A stretch of DNA of 38,602 nucleotides from Alphaproteobacteria bacterium (GTDB lineage Bacteria; Pseudomonadota; Alphaproteobacteria; UBA9219): contig JARLJD010000083.1 in assembly GCA_031291395.1 (NCBI GenBank), positions 1 through 38,602 of the forward strand, written 5' to 3'. A program made the translations under genes and the position numbers. Positions within the stretch are counted from its first letter, which is position 1. Each line of letters begins with the position of its first letter. The notes beneath the pieces are model-generated. The model ran no database searches. It was not told the origin of the DNA and was given only the letters and a program-made list of their open reading frames with translations. Positions 16,992 through 25,003 of this stretch are shown piece after piece.

Positions 16992-18422
16992 CTATCCCTT
17001 CACCCACCCGCCGCCGAGACTCTTGTATACCGCGATCAGGTTTTGCGAATCCTCCGCGCGCGCTTCGATCAGGCGGGTTTGCGCGTCGTACAAAGCGCGG
17101 TCGGCGTCGAGGACGGCCAGTCGCGAGGTTTCGCCTTCCTGAAAGCGTTTTTTGGCGATGGCGCGGGAAAGCTCGGTTTTCTTGACCTCGCTTGCGCTGG
17201 CTTGCAGGAAATTTTCCTGCTGTGTGTAGGCGGACAGCGAACGTTCGACGTCCGATAAGGCGCTTAGAACGGTTTTTTGATAACTGGCCAAAGCCTCCTG
17301 TTGCTGCGCATCGACGGTGTGCAGATTGGCCGACAGGGAATTATAGCTCAAGATCGGCCACAAGACGCTGCCGCTCGCGACCCATGATTGATTGCCTCCC
17401 GTGACAAGCTTGCTGGTGCTGGTGTTCAGCGCGCCGAAGAAGCCGCTTAGGGAAATATCAGGAAAAAATTTTGCCAGTGCTGCGCCTTGTTGCGCCGTTG
17501 CCGCCGCCAGTTTGCGTTCGGCCACGCGAATGTCGGGACGCTGTGCGATGACCGAAGCCGGCGCGGCCAGCACAAGTTTTTTATCCGAAACCGGAACGGG
17601 CGCGGGCGCGCCGACGATCCCGCGCGCCGTTCCCGGCTGCGCGCCCAGCAACACGTCCAGACTAAATTCCGATTGCGCGATCTGATTGCGCAAAGTCGGA
17701 ATCTGCGTTCGCGCATGCTCCAATACGGCGTCCGCTTGCGTCACGTCAAGACGCGAAGCCTCGCCCGCCTCGAACCGCTGCCGCGCGATGTCCAGCGTCT
17801 TGCGATCCGCCGCAAAGACGGCCTCGGCGATCGACAATTGCGCTTGCGCCGCGCGAACAGCGACGTAATCGCGCGCGACCTCGGCCAGCAAACTGACCCG
17901 CGCATCGTCGCGCGAGGCCTCTGAGGCTTGCATCTGCGCCTTGGCCGCTTCCTCGGCGCGGCGGTTGCCGCCGAACAGATCCATTTCCCAGCTTGCGTCG
18001 AATCCGGTTTGATAAAGGTTAAAGGGTTTATGCAGCAAACTCGAAAACGGATTGGAATTTCCGCCCGGCATCGCCATTTGATTGGCCTCGCGCGTCGCGG
18101 TGCCCTTGACGTCGCCCGAAGGCAGCAAAGCCGCATCGGCTTCGGCAACGCCCGCGCGCGCCTCGGCGATCCGCGCCTCGGCGATTTTCAGATCGAGATT
18201 GTCGGCGGCGGCCTTGTCGATCAATCGCGTCAGAACCGGATCGTTGAAATTCGCCCACCACGTCTGATCGATTTTGGCTTTGGGCGAGATCGTCTGCGCG
18301 CCGCTCGACGCCCAATCGGCAGGAATAACCGGCTCCGGCGGTTTGTAATCCGCGCCGACCTCGCACCCAGTTAAAGCCAAGGCGAGACCGGCTATAAGAA
18401 GGGAAGAAAAAAGAGGCTTCAT
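16992..18422 (-). CDS. Outer-membrane efflux lipoprotein (NodT/OprM family)
   Basis: The 476-residue product is an outer-membrane factor of tripartite efflux pumps. The lipobox LALTGC places the lipidated Cys at residue 20. The family pattern continues with GADYKPPEPVIPADW, WWANFNDPVLTRLIDKAAAD (first TolC-like repeat), QTGFDASWEMDLFGGNRRAE and the second repeat with RPDIRVAERKLAAATAQQGAA and FFPDISLSGFFG. It would form the trimeric channel that accepts substrate from EmrA/EmrB encoded upstream. It is the last gene of the tetR-emrA-emrB-omf set, separated from emrB by 234 bp containing a palindromic repeat. Confidence 0.92.
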   Translation of the reverse strand: MKPLFSSLLIAGLALALTGCEVGADYKPPEPVIPADWASSGAQTISPKAKIDQTWWANFNDPVLTRLIDKAAADNLDLKIAEARIAEARAGVAEADAALLPSGDVKGTATREANQMAMPGGNSNPFSSLLHKPFNLYQTGFDASWEMDLFGGNRRAEEAAKAQMQASEASRDDARVSLLAEVARDYVAVRAAQAQLSIAEAVFAADRKTLDIARQRFEAGEASRLDVTQADAVLEHARTQIPTLRNQIAQSEFSLDVLLGAQPGTARGIVGAPAPVPVSDKKLVLAAPASVIAQRPDIRVAERKLAAATAQQGAALAKFFPDISLSGFFGALNTSTSKLVTGGNQSWVASGSVLWPILSYNSLSANLHTVDAQQQEALASYQKTVLSALSDVERSLSAYTQQENFLQASASEVKKTELSRAIAKKRFQEGETSRLAVLDADRALYDAQTRLIEARAEDSQNLIAVYKSLGGGWVKG

Positions 18423-18436
18423 ATTTCTCTCCTAAG

Positions 18437-18662
18437 GCGGCGTGAGGGAATTAAGTGAGTCAATTGGTAGTCCAAAATCGAAGGCGATTCCCTCTCCCCC
18501 CTCTTGGGGGGAGGGTCGGGGTGAGGGGGGCGGTTGGGGGATAATCCCCGAGTCCCCCCTCACCCTAACCCTCTCCCCCCAAGAGGGGGGAGAGGGAATC
18601 ATGCCGTTTCGGCTTCACTGTTATTTTTACTTGTCAAACTCATTTCTACAAACCGACTAATG
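18437..18662. repeat. Composite repeat region between emrB and the outer-membrane factor gene
   Basis: One end (GAATTAAGTGAGTCA, about 18452) resembles the arms of the 28179-28338 palindrome. The centre is the family-1 repeat (18487-18599). The stretch 18600-18645, read on the minus strand, contains GTTTGACAAGTAAAAATAAC, nearly repeated at about 30729-30750 (GTTTGACGATTAAAAATAAC). Several repeat types are mixed here. Confidence 0.55.
18487..18599. repeat. C/G-rich palindromic repeat, family 1
   Basis: The arms ATTCCCTCTCCCCCCTCTTG and CAAGAGGGGGGAGAGGGAAT are exact complements at the ends, with GGGTGAGGGGGGCGGTTGGG in the middle. Its reverse complement matches 14029-14150 at nearly every position. 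Confidence 0.9.
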
Positions 18663-20237
18663 CGTGGCGACAAAATCGTCGGAGGATTTTTCGTGAATTT
18701 TGTTATTCGGCAGAAACAACGCGCCGACGGCCAGAACGGCCACGATAACGGCGAACAACTGGAACGAGTCACTATAGCCGAGCATCGTCGCTTGCGCCAC
18801 CAAATGGTGATAGATCCTCCCCATCGCCAACGCCGCCGCATGGGGCGTTCCGGTCGCGGCGATCGCCTTGATCGCCGTGGCTCTTGTTGTTTGAAAGACG
18901 GCGCTTGTTGGTGTCAGACGCTGCGCCAGAAGAGTTTGATGCAGCTGCTCGCGCCGCGCCAGATAGGTCAGGATCAGAGAAATGCCGAAGCTGCCGCCCA
19001 GATTGCGCATCAACGAGAAAAGCGCGGAAGCCTTGCCGTTTTTTTCTTTGGCAATGGCGCTGAATGCCATAGTGCTGACCGGAACGAACAGGAACGGAAT
19101 GCCGCCGATTTGCAAAATGCGCATCACGACGAACGTGCGATAATCGGTTTGCGGCGTGAAGTGCATCGTCGCATACATGCCGACGCACGTCATCGCCATG
19201 CCGAAGGCGATCAGATACCGCGCTTGTATTTTGTTGACCAAACGGCTGACGATCGCCATCAGAAAGATAACGACAATTCCGCTCGGTGACAGAACCATGC
19301 CCGCCAACGTCGCGTCATAGCCGAATTGGGATTGCAGCAGAAGCGGCAGCAAGGTCACGGCTCCGTAAAGCGTGAAGCCGACGAAGAAAATCATCACGCA
19401 GGACGGGCCGAAATATTTATCGCTGAACAGGCGCAGATCGACGATCGGATCTTTTTGCCGTAACAGCCAGACAACGCCGAAGACAAGGCACGCTGCCGAA
19501 ACGGCGGCGAAGAAAATGATAAAGTGACTGCCGAACCAGTCCTCTTCCTGCCCCTTGTCGAGAACGATCTGTAGACAGCCAAGCCCCAGCGCCAAAAGGC
19601 CAAGCCCGATATAATCGATCGACGCCGCGCCCGTGGCCTCGGCATGCGGCGGATCACGGACAAGGCTTCTGACCAGAAGCAAAGCGATAATCCCGACCGG
19701 CACGTTCATAAAGAAAATCCAGCGCCAGCTGTAATTATCGGTGATAAAACCGCCCAAAGTCGGGCCGATGATCGGCGCGACAACCATTGTAATGCCGGTA
19801 ACGGCGAATGCTGTGCCGCGCTTTTCCTGAGGAAAGGCGTCCATCACAATCGCCTGCTGCATCGGTTGCAATCCGCCGCCCGCCAAACCTTGAACCAGCC
19901 GAAAGCAGATCAGCATCGGCAGCGAAGTCGCCATGCCGCACGCGAAAGACGCGGCAGTGAAACAGGCGATGCACAACATAAAAAAGCTCTTGCGCCCCAT
20001 GACGTTCGCAAGCCAGCCTGACAAGGGCAAAACAATGCCGTTGGCGACAAGATACGAGGTCAGCACCCACGTGCTTTCATCCTGGCTGGCGGCAAGGCTG
20101 CCTGCGATATGCGACAACGACACGTTCGTGATCGTCGTGTCCAGAACTTCCATAAAAGCGGCCAGAGAGACGACCACCGCGATCAGGACGGGATGAACCG
20201 GCAATTCGCGTGGGACGGAAGGGGTAGTGAGCGACAT
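18657..20237 (-). CDS. emrB: DHA2-family (14-helix) MFS drug exporter, EmrB type
   Basis: The 526-residue product has the DHA2 pattern: AAFMEVLDTTITNVSLSHIA (motif D1-type, helix 1), STWVLTSYLVANGIVLPLSG, GWLANVMGRKSFFM (motif A), RLVQGLAGGGLQPMQQAI (motif B) and GPTLGGFITDNYSWRWIFFM (motif C region). Fourteen hydrophobic segments can be traced. With EmrA and the outer-membrane factor it would expel toxic compounds across both membranes using proton motive force. The start at 20237 is 4 bp after the emrA stop codon. The substrate cannot be read from sequence. Confidence 0.93.
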   Translation of the reverse strand: MSLTTPSVPRELPVHPVLIAVVVSLAAFMEVLDTTITNVSLSHIAGSLAASQDESTWVLTSYLVANGIVLPLSGWLANVMGRKSFFMLCIACFTAASFACGMATSLPMLICFRLVQGLAGGGLQPMQQAIVMDAFPQEKRGTAFAVTGITMVVAPIIGPTLGGFITDNYSWRWIFFMNVPVGIIALLLVRSLVRDPPHAEATGAASIDYIGLGLLALGLGCLQIVLDKGQEEDWFGSHFIIFFAAVSAACLVFGVVWLLRQKDPIVDLRLFSDKYFGPSCVMIFFVGFTLYGAVTLLPLLLQSQFGYDATLAGMVLSPSGIVVIFLMAIVSRLVNKIQARYLIAFGMAMTCVGMYATMHFTPQTDYRTFVVMRILQIGGIPFLFVPVSTMAFSAIAKEKNGKASALFSLMRNLGGSFGISLILTYLARREQLHQTLLAQRLTPTSAVFQTTRATAIKAIAATGTPHAAALAMGRIYHHLVAQATMLGYSDSFQLFAVIVAVLAVGALFLPNNKIHEKSSDDFVATH

Positions 20238-20240
20238 GCG

Positions 20241-21269
20241 CTATTTCTCCGCCGTATCGACCGTCGGGACAACCGACATGCCAGGCCCTAGGGCCAGCGT
20301 CGCGTCGGGCGCGTGGTCGAAGGTGATTTTGACCGGCACGCGCTGCACGATCTTGACGAAATTGCCGGTTGCGTTTTCGGGCGGGAAGGCCGAGAAGTAC
20401 GATCCTGTGCCCGATTGAATGCTGTCGACTTTGCCGGTCAGTTTGAGATCGGGATAGGCGTCGAGCGAGAGGGTGACCGGCTGCCCTTTGCGCATGCGCG
20501 TCAATTGCGTTTCCTTGAAATTGGCCACCACCCACATATCGTTGCCGACCAAGGTCGCCAAAGCCTGCCCGGGCTGAACGTAATTGCCGAGTTCGACGCT
20601 GCGCCCTGTTATGCGGCCGTCGATGGGCGCGACGATCTTGGTGTGAGCCAGATCGTTTTCGGCTTGCGCCAGCGTCGCCTCGGCCTCTTTGACTTGCGCC
20701 GCCAAGCTGTCGCTGTTGGCTTGCGCTTGCGCGATTGTTTTCGGCGCCGTCTGCGCGCTGCGCAAGCGGGCGTTGGCCGCGTCGAGATTCGAATGCGCGG
20801 TTTTTTCGGCGTCGATCGCCTGATCGAGCTGCGTCTGGCTGCGCGCATCGCGGCCGAGTTTTTGCATCCGTTTCAGATCGCTGGTCGCGCGTTCCCAATT
20901 GGCCTGTGCCGCGTCGACCTGCGCCTGTGCGGCCACGAGGTTTGAGGGCGCGGAAACATTCGTCGTGTCCGCGTTATTCTGCGCGGCCTCTGCCGCGGCT
21001 TTGGCGGCGTCCAACGCCGCCTGCGCGTGATCGCGCCGCGCGATATAATCGGCAGGGTCGATTTCCAGCAAAACGTCGCCCGTTTTGACCCGCTGGTTGT
21101 CGTCGATAGTTAGCGCCGACACATAGCCCGAAACTTGGGGCGCGAGGGTGACGATATCCCCGTTGATCTGGGCATCATCTGTGGATTCCTCGAAACGGTT
21201 AATGTAAAGATAGCCGCCGCAGGCTGCGATGATGCCAAGGACGACGGCAAAAAGGATAAATTTCTTCAT
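20241..21269 (-). CDS. emrA: HlyD-family membrane fusion protein, EmrA type
   Basis: The 342-residue product has an N-terminal membrane anchor (about 3-22), then TDDAQINGDIVTLAPQVSGY and DNQRVKTGDVLLEIDPADY, the first barrel/lipoyl halves of the family. A coiled-coil rich in Ala/Gln follows (about 75-200), then HTKIVAPIDGRITGRSVELG and the closing barrel with QRVPVKITFDHAPD. It bridges EmrB and the outer-membrane channel in the periplasm. Its start overlaps the stop of tetR by 4 bp (ATGA), indicating translational coupling. Confidence 0.93.
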   Translation of the reverse strand: MKKFILFAVVLGIIAACGGYLYINRFEESTDDAQINGDIVTLAPQVSGYVSALTIDDNQRVKTGDVLLEIDPADYIARRDHAQAALDAAKAAAEAAQNNADTTNVSAPSNLVAAQAQVDAAQANWERATSDLKRMQKLGRDARSQTQLDQAIDAEKTAHSNLDAANARLRSAQTAPKTIAQAQANSDSLAAQVKEAEATLAQAENDLAHTKIVAPIDGRITGRSVELGNYVQPGQALATLVGNDMWVVANFKETQLTRMRKGQPVTLSLDAYPDLKLTGKVDSIQSGTGSYFSAFPPENATGNFVKIVQRVPVKITFDHAPDATLALGPGMSVVPTVDTAEK

Positions 21270-21928
21270 GGCGCTTTCGTTGCGGGAGGTGGATTTTTTG
21301 GGCCGTAGGCGGCGAGGAAAAAGTCGATTGTTTGCTTGATGTGCGCTTCAAGTTCGGCGGCTTCGGGCAAAGGCGACAGGGACATCAATACGCGTTGCAG
21401 CATCTCGCCTTTCAAAAGGCTGAAGAACTGGTCGGAGGCTGTGGCGGGATCGGGAACGGAAAGTTTTCCAAGGCGGTTGAATGCGCGCAGCAGGTCGGCG
21501 AACGCCATTCGAACGCGGCGCGGTCCGACTTCGTAATAAATCCCCGCGATTTCCGGATGATGCAAAACTTCGGCGTGAATGACGCGAATCAGGCGCACGG
21601 AATCCGGCGTCATGATCTTGGCCATTGCTGCGCGCGAGATGTCCCACAGGGCGTCTTCGACCGGCATTTGCGCATAATCCAAAAGGCAAACCGGCATCCC
21701 GATTTTGTCGCAGCGCATCTGGACGATGGCGCGGAACAATTCTTTTTTGTCGGCAAAATGGCTGTAAATCGTTAATTTTGAAACCCCGGCCAGCCGCGCC
21801 ACCGCCTCCATACTGGTCAGTTCATAGCCCTTTTCCATAAAAAGCTTCGTCGCCGCCAACACGATTTCTTCATGTTTAACGGTATCTTTCGGCCTTCCTT
21901 GGCGGCAAAGAGGGGATTCGTCGTTCAT
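21266..21928 (-). CDS. TetR-family repressor of the efflux operon
   Basis: The product from ATG 21928 is 220 residues. The N-terminal helix-turn-helix (about 18-66) reads ATKLFMEKGYELTSMEAVA, then AGVSKLTIYSHFADKKELF, a standard TetR DNA-binding domain; the rest is the ligand and dimer domain. The open frame runs upstream to 22090, but its first 18 or so codons are translated from the family-2 repeat and it would cross the operator, so that start is rejected. It overlaps emrA by 4 bp. An imperfect palindrome at 21931-21949 lies directly in front of the start codon, so self-repression and control of the pump are likely. Confidence 0.9.
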   Translation of the reverse strand: MNDESPLCRQGRPKDTVKHEEIVLAATKLFMEKGYELTSMEAVARLAGVSKLTIYSHFADKKELFRAIVQMRCDKIGMPVCLLDYAQMPVEDALWDISRAAMAKIMTPDSVRLIRVIHAEVLHHPEIAGIYYEVGPRRVRMAFADLLRAFNRLGKLSVPDPATASDQFFSLLKGEMLQRVLMSLSPLPEAAELEAHIKQTIDFFLAAYGPKNPPPATKAP

Positions 21929-21930
21929 AT

Positions 21931-21949
21931 AAACTGTACCGTATGGTTT
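21931..21949. promoter_or_regulatory. Candidate TetR operator
   Basis: AAACTGTACCGTATGGTTT is an imperfect palindrome (AAACYRTAC / GTAYRGTTT around a central C), 2 bp upstream of the tetR ATG. A binding repressor would block the operon. Position and symmetry fit a TetR operator; the assignment is inference. Confidence 0.55.
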
Positions 21950-22035
21950 AGTATTTATATTAATAGACTGGTTGGTACTGGGAAGGCAAGGAAAAAACGA
22001 AAGACAGGGAAAAAGCGCGTATGAACGACACCGAT

Positions 22036-22117
22036 CGTCATCCCCGCGAAGGCGGGGATCCATCTTTCTTACTTGCTTTCTTGCGGCCAAGATGGATCCG
22101 CCTTCGCGGGGATGACG
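22036..22117. repeat. REP-like inverted repeat, family 2, copy 3
   Basis: CGTCATCCCCGCGAAGGCGG with CGCCTTCGCGGGGATGACG at the other end, and inner arms GGATCCATCTT and AAGATGGATCC. It lies between tetR and the rsmB 3' end. Confidence 0.85.
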
Positions 22118-22140
22118 GCGGGAGAATTTTGGCTTGATCG

Positions 22141-23553
22141 CTATTCTTTGGCTTTCGCCGCCCTCGCCATGACCGCGGCGAAGAAGCCGTCGGTGTGATG
22201 TTGGGCGGGGGAGAGGGAGAGGTAATCGGCGCCGTTGAGGCCGCAGGGGAGCAGGGTGAAGTCGGGGTGGGCGGCGAGGAAGTTTTCGATTTGGGATTCG
22301 TTTTCGTCGGGGAGAAGGGAGCAGGTGGCGTAGATGAGGCGGCCTCCGGCTTTGACCAGACGCGCGGCGCTGTCGAGGATTTCGGCTTGCGTTTTCAGGA
22401 GTTTCTCAAGCCCGGGGCCAAGCGGCCTCCACCGTGCATCGGGATTGCGCCGCCATGTTCCGGTGCCGCTGCACGGGGCGTCGGCCAGAACGCGGTCGAA
22501 GCTGGCTTTATGCTTTTTCACCCACGGGTCGCGTTCGCTGCTTAAAATGCGGGTTTCGATATTGTGCAGGCCTGCGCGGCGGAAACGTTCGGTGCTGCGT
22601 TTGAGGCGGCCTTTCCTGACGTCGCAGGCGATGATTTTGCCTTTGTTTTGCATGCAGGCCGCGATCGTCAACGTCTTGCCGCCCGCTCCGGCGCAGAAAT
22701 CGACGATGCGCTCGCCGGGCTGGGCGTCCACGGCAACGGCTACCATTTGCGATCCCTCGTCCTGAATTTCGACGAGGCCATTTTTCAGCATCGGCAGCGT
22801 GTTCAGGGAAGGCCGTTCAAAAACCCTGACGCCCCACGGCGACAAGGCGCAGGATTCGGCTTTCAGCCTCAACTGTTGCAGCGCCGCCAGAATTTCCTCG
22901 CGCGTGGTTTTCAAGGGGTTGATGCGCAGATCGAGCGTGGCGGGTTCCTGCATCGCGCGCATTTCGCGCATGAAGCTTTTGCCGAATTTCTTTTTCAGCG
23001 CGGCGAAGCAATCGGGCGGGCATTCGGCGATGATTTCCTCCGGCATGTCTGGATGTTCGATCGTGCCGCCTTCGAGTTTGCGCAGGAAAACGCGTTCGGA
23101 TTCTTCTAACGCTTCAGGCGCGTATTTGCCGCCGCTGCACAATTCGCCGATGTTTTTCAGCTTCAGTTTTTCGCCGAGGGCGAGCCATGCGAGGAGGCGG
23201 AGGCGGGGTGAAGATGACTCCCCTTCCCCTTGAGGGAAGGGGCCGGGGGATGGGGGCAAGCCGCAAGAGCAGGCGTTTGGAATAACAAACATCGCACCCA
23301 GTCGCTCCCCCCCACCCCCTACCCCCTCCCTCAAGGGGAGGGGGAGTTTTGTGTATTGTCCCACCCACCAATCCAACCTCGCCTGATGTCGCAACACCGC
23401 GTAAAGCCGTGTCGAAATTTCCGCGCGGTCGTGGCTGCCGATAAAGCGGCGCGCGCGGAAATACGCGCTGACCAAAGCGTCGGCGGGACGCGGCGTGTCG
23501 TCGATTTCTTGTAAAAGCTCAAGCGTGGCTTGGATGCGGGCGGAGGGAGTCAT
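22141..23553 (-). CDS. rsmB: RsmB/NOP-family RNA (cytosine-5) methyltransferase with in-frame repeat insertion
   Basis: The 470-residue product has an N-terminal NusB-like region and a C-terminal Rossmann methyltransferase. Motif I is DFCAGAGGKTLTIAA, the motif IV catalytic region DAPCSGTGTWRRNPDARW, and motif VI YATCSLLPDENES; both active-site cysteines are present. Family members methylate cytosine in 16S rRNA. Between WWVGQYTK and RLRLLAWLAL, which are normally close together, lie about 45 extra residues (LPLPLREGVGGGG... to PPSPGPFPQGEGE), encoded by a palindromic repeat at 23217-23347. ATG 23553 overlaps the SET-gene stop (ATGA) and gives the MTPSARIQATLELL start; the longer frame to 23598 would run inside the SET gene. 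Confidence 0.88.
   Translation of the reverse strand: MTPSARIQATLELLQEIDDTPRPADALVSAYFRARRFIGSHDRAEISTRLYAVLRHQARLDWWVGQYTKLPLPLREGVGGGGERLGAMFVIPNACSCGLPPSPGPFPQGEGESSSPRLRLLAWLALGEKLKLKNIGELCSGGKYAPEALEESERVFLRKLEGGTIEHPDMPEEIIAECPPDCFAALKKKFGKSFMREMRAMQEPATLDLRINPLKTTREEILAALQQLRLKAESCALSPWGVRVFERPSLNTLPMLKNGLVEIQDEGSQMVAVAVDAQPGERIVDFCAGAGGKTLTIAACMQNKGKIIACDVRKGRLKRSTERFRRAGLHNIETRILSSERDPWVKKHKASFDRVLADAPCSGTGTWRRNPDARWRPLGPGLEKLLKTQAEILDSAARLVKAGGRLIYATCSLLPDENESQIENFLAAHPDFTLLPCGLNGADYLSLSPAQHHTDGFFAAVMARAAKAKE
23217..23347. repeat. Palindromic repeat inserted in frame within rsmB
   Basis: The left arm (23217-23256, ACTCCCCTTCCCCTTGAGGG...) and right arm (23307-23347) are inverted copies with few mismatches over about 40 bases, around a 50-base unrelated centre. 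It is similar in style to the family-1 repeats, but the sequence differs. The reading frame is kept across it. Confidence 0.85.
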
Positions 23554-23954
23554 TGAGAAGCAAGGGGGGCTTTCTTTCCCTCTACAATATGGTGGCACAG
23601 TTTGCTTCCACAGGAACAGATCATACTGCTTTCAGGGGATAAAAAATCGGCATAATCCGTGGTAATTTCTTCGCCAATCTTGATGACACGTTTTGCAATA
23701 TCGCAGCGATTTCCTGGTGTAGTATTAGGATCGCAAGAATGATTGACGTATCGCTCTGGTTTTCCCATCAAAACATGTTGTCCATCAAGAAAAGCCACAT
23801 AGGAATGTTCTGATTCGGGCAGGTTCATCAGTTCGTCCGGACTTAGTTTCCTAGCATTTTGCCAAGTCAGAACGACTTCTCCTTTTTGAAAAACTCTTGC
23901 TGCATAGAGACCCTTCCCATGAATGGAAGAATCTTTAACAACGACGTCGCTCAA
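23550..23954 (-). CDS. Small SET-domain protein
   Basis: The 134-residue product is essentially one SET domain: GKGLYAARVFQKGEVVL near the N-terminus, RYVNHSCDPNT (the NHSCxPN signature that binds S-adenosylmethionine and forms the pseudoknot) and KIGEEITTDYADF with the catalytic Tyr. A post-SET-like cysteine cluster follows (CSCGSKLCH), which could bind zinc with the upstream Cys. The predicted role is a protein lysine methyltransferase; the substrate is unknown. It overlaps both neighbours by 4 bp (ATGA at each junction), so the three genes should be translated together. Confidence 0.85.
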   Translation of the reverse strand: MSDVVVKDSSIHGKGLYAARVFQKGEVVLTWQNARKLSPDELMNLPESEHSYVAFLDGQHVLMGKPERYVNHSCDPNTTPGNRCDIAKRVIKIGEEITTDYADFLSPESSMICSCGSKLCHHIVEGKKAPLASQ

Positions 23955-24625
23955 CCGAATTCCCCCGGCGGCGGGTCGACCGGAACGTTTAATTCTTCCA
24001 GAAGCAGATCTTCGTTGGTCAGTTTCATTTGGCCGATCGTGAAATGCTCGGGGGCGTTGATTTCGGGGTCGAAGACGTCCATTTCAAAGGGGGCGATTTT
24101 GATGTCGGTTTTGAACAGGGCGTTTTTGAACACGACCGTCGCCGTCAAGGTAATCAGATTGTCGCGGCCGATGCCTTTATAGGTGATCGGCATCAGGCGC
24201 GAGGCGACTTCGGCCTTTTCCTTGTCGTTGGCGTTGGCCAGCCACACCACCTCGTCGGGCTTTTCGACAATGATAAAGCGGCCCAGCTGCCCGCGCACAT
24301 AATGGAAAAAGAATCTTGCATAGGGAATGCAGGTTTTGCGGTCGATTTTAATCGGGGCGCGTTCGTTGACGCTGTAAATCGGCTCGTTGGTCCAGTTCAT
24401 CAGGCTGGCGTCGCCCGGCTTGTACAGCATATAGCGCGTGTTGGGCTGGGGCAGGGTGGTGTCGGACAGCGCGTACAGTTTGAACTCGTCATAAAACGGC
24501 AGATCGACGGATTGAAGGACGGTTTTATCCGCAGGCAATTTCACGGGCGAAATATCGGAGGCGATATCGGCGAGTATTTTTTGAGCCGCAGCCGCATCGA
24601 CAGTCTGGAACGTAAGATCAAACAT
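23951..24625 (-). CDS. Conserved-looking cytoplasmic protein, function unknown
   Basis: I do not recognise this protein. From ATG 24625 it has 224 residues, no signal and no membrane segment. It is a soluble alpha/beta-looking protein with MFDLTFQTVDAAAAQKIL at the start, an aromatic patch IPYARFFFHYVRGQLGRFII in the middle and a repetitive acidic end (LTNEDLLLEELNVPVDPP). The start at 24625 has AAGGG about 7 bases upstream; the longer frame to 24682 lacks one. Its stop overlaps the SET-gene start, so it leads a three-gene operon with the SET protein and RsmB, suggesting a link to RNA or protein modification, but nothing in the sequence shows an enzyme. Confidence 0.7.
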   Translation of the reverse strand: MFDLTFQTVDAAAAQKILADIASDISPVKLPADKTVLQSVDLPFYDEFKLYALSDTTLPQPNTRYMLYKPGDASLMNWTNEPIYSVNERAPIKIDRKTCIPYARFFFHYVRGQLGRFIIVEKPDEVVWLANANDKEKAEVASRLMPITYKGIGRDNLITLTATVVFKNALFKTDIKIAPFEMDVFDPEINAPEHFTIGQMKLTNEDLLLEELNVPVDPPPGEFG

Positions 24626-24771
24626 CGCAAAACCCTTGCCAGTTAATAAGGAAAGCCTATAGCCCGTTGATAAGTTATGCACAAGGCCAGATCAAGGGGA
24701 TTAGGGGGAAAATAGCTGATTTGTCCTAGGAAATGGTTAACGAGGAGGGAGGATTCGGCAAAAAAATGCCG

Positions 24772-24906
24772 TCATTCCCGCGAAAGCGAGCATATAAGTC
24801 AAGCGGCAGTTCAGATTGAACTGCCGCTTGACTCTTATGCCGCGCTAGCCTGCCCCGTACTTGATACGGGGCGCGGCGATGGATTCCTGCTTTCGCGGGA
24901 ATGACG
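24772..24906. repeat. Diverged family-2 repeat enclosing a 17-bp perfect hairpin
   Basis: Outer arms CGTCATTCCCGCGAAAGC and GCTTTCGCGGGAATGACG. Inside, AGTCAAGCGGCAGTTCA (24797-24813) pairs perfectly with TGAACTGCCGCTTGACT (24817-24833) around GAT, and CCCCGTA pairs with TACGGGG a little further on. Confidence 0.8.
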
Positions 24907-24929
24907 ACTGATTTTTTTCACAACCCCCG

Positions 24930-24958
24930 TTGCATCTTTGGAGAGGCTTTGCTATCTG
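24930..24958 (+). promoter_or_regulatory. Probable promoter of atpHA
   Basis: TTGCAT at 24930-24935 and TATCTG at 24953-24958 are separated by 17 bp; the atpH start lies about 40 bases further on. Confidence 0.5.
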
Positions 24959-25003
24959 GTGCCTCGGAATTAAGAATCTTACATCTTTCCGGGATACCCT
25001 CAC

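Larger units (their letters stand above)
24626..25003. other. Intergenic region upstream of atpH with complex hairpins
   Basis: The 378 bp hold a diverged family-2 repeat enclosing a perfect 17-bp hairpin (24772-24906) and the atp promoter (24930-24958). No gene is seen. Confidence 0.6.

Noticed and set aside
22036..22090. N-terminal extension of the TetR gene
   Set aside because: It is translated from a family-2 repeat, has no ribosome site and would cross the operator; ATG 21928 gives a normal TetR length.
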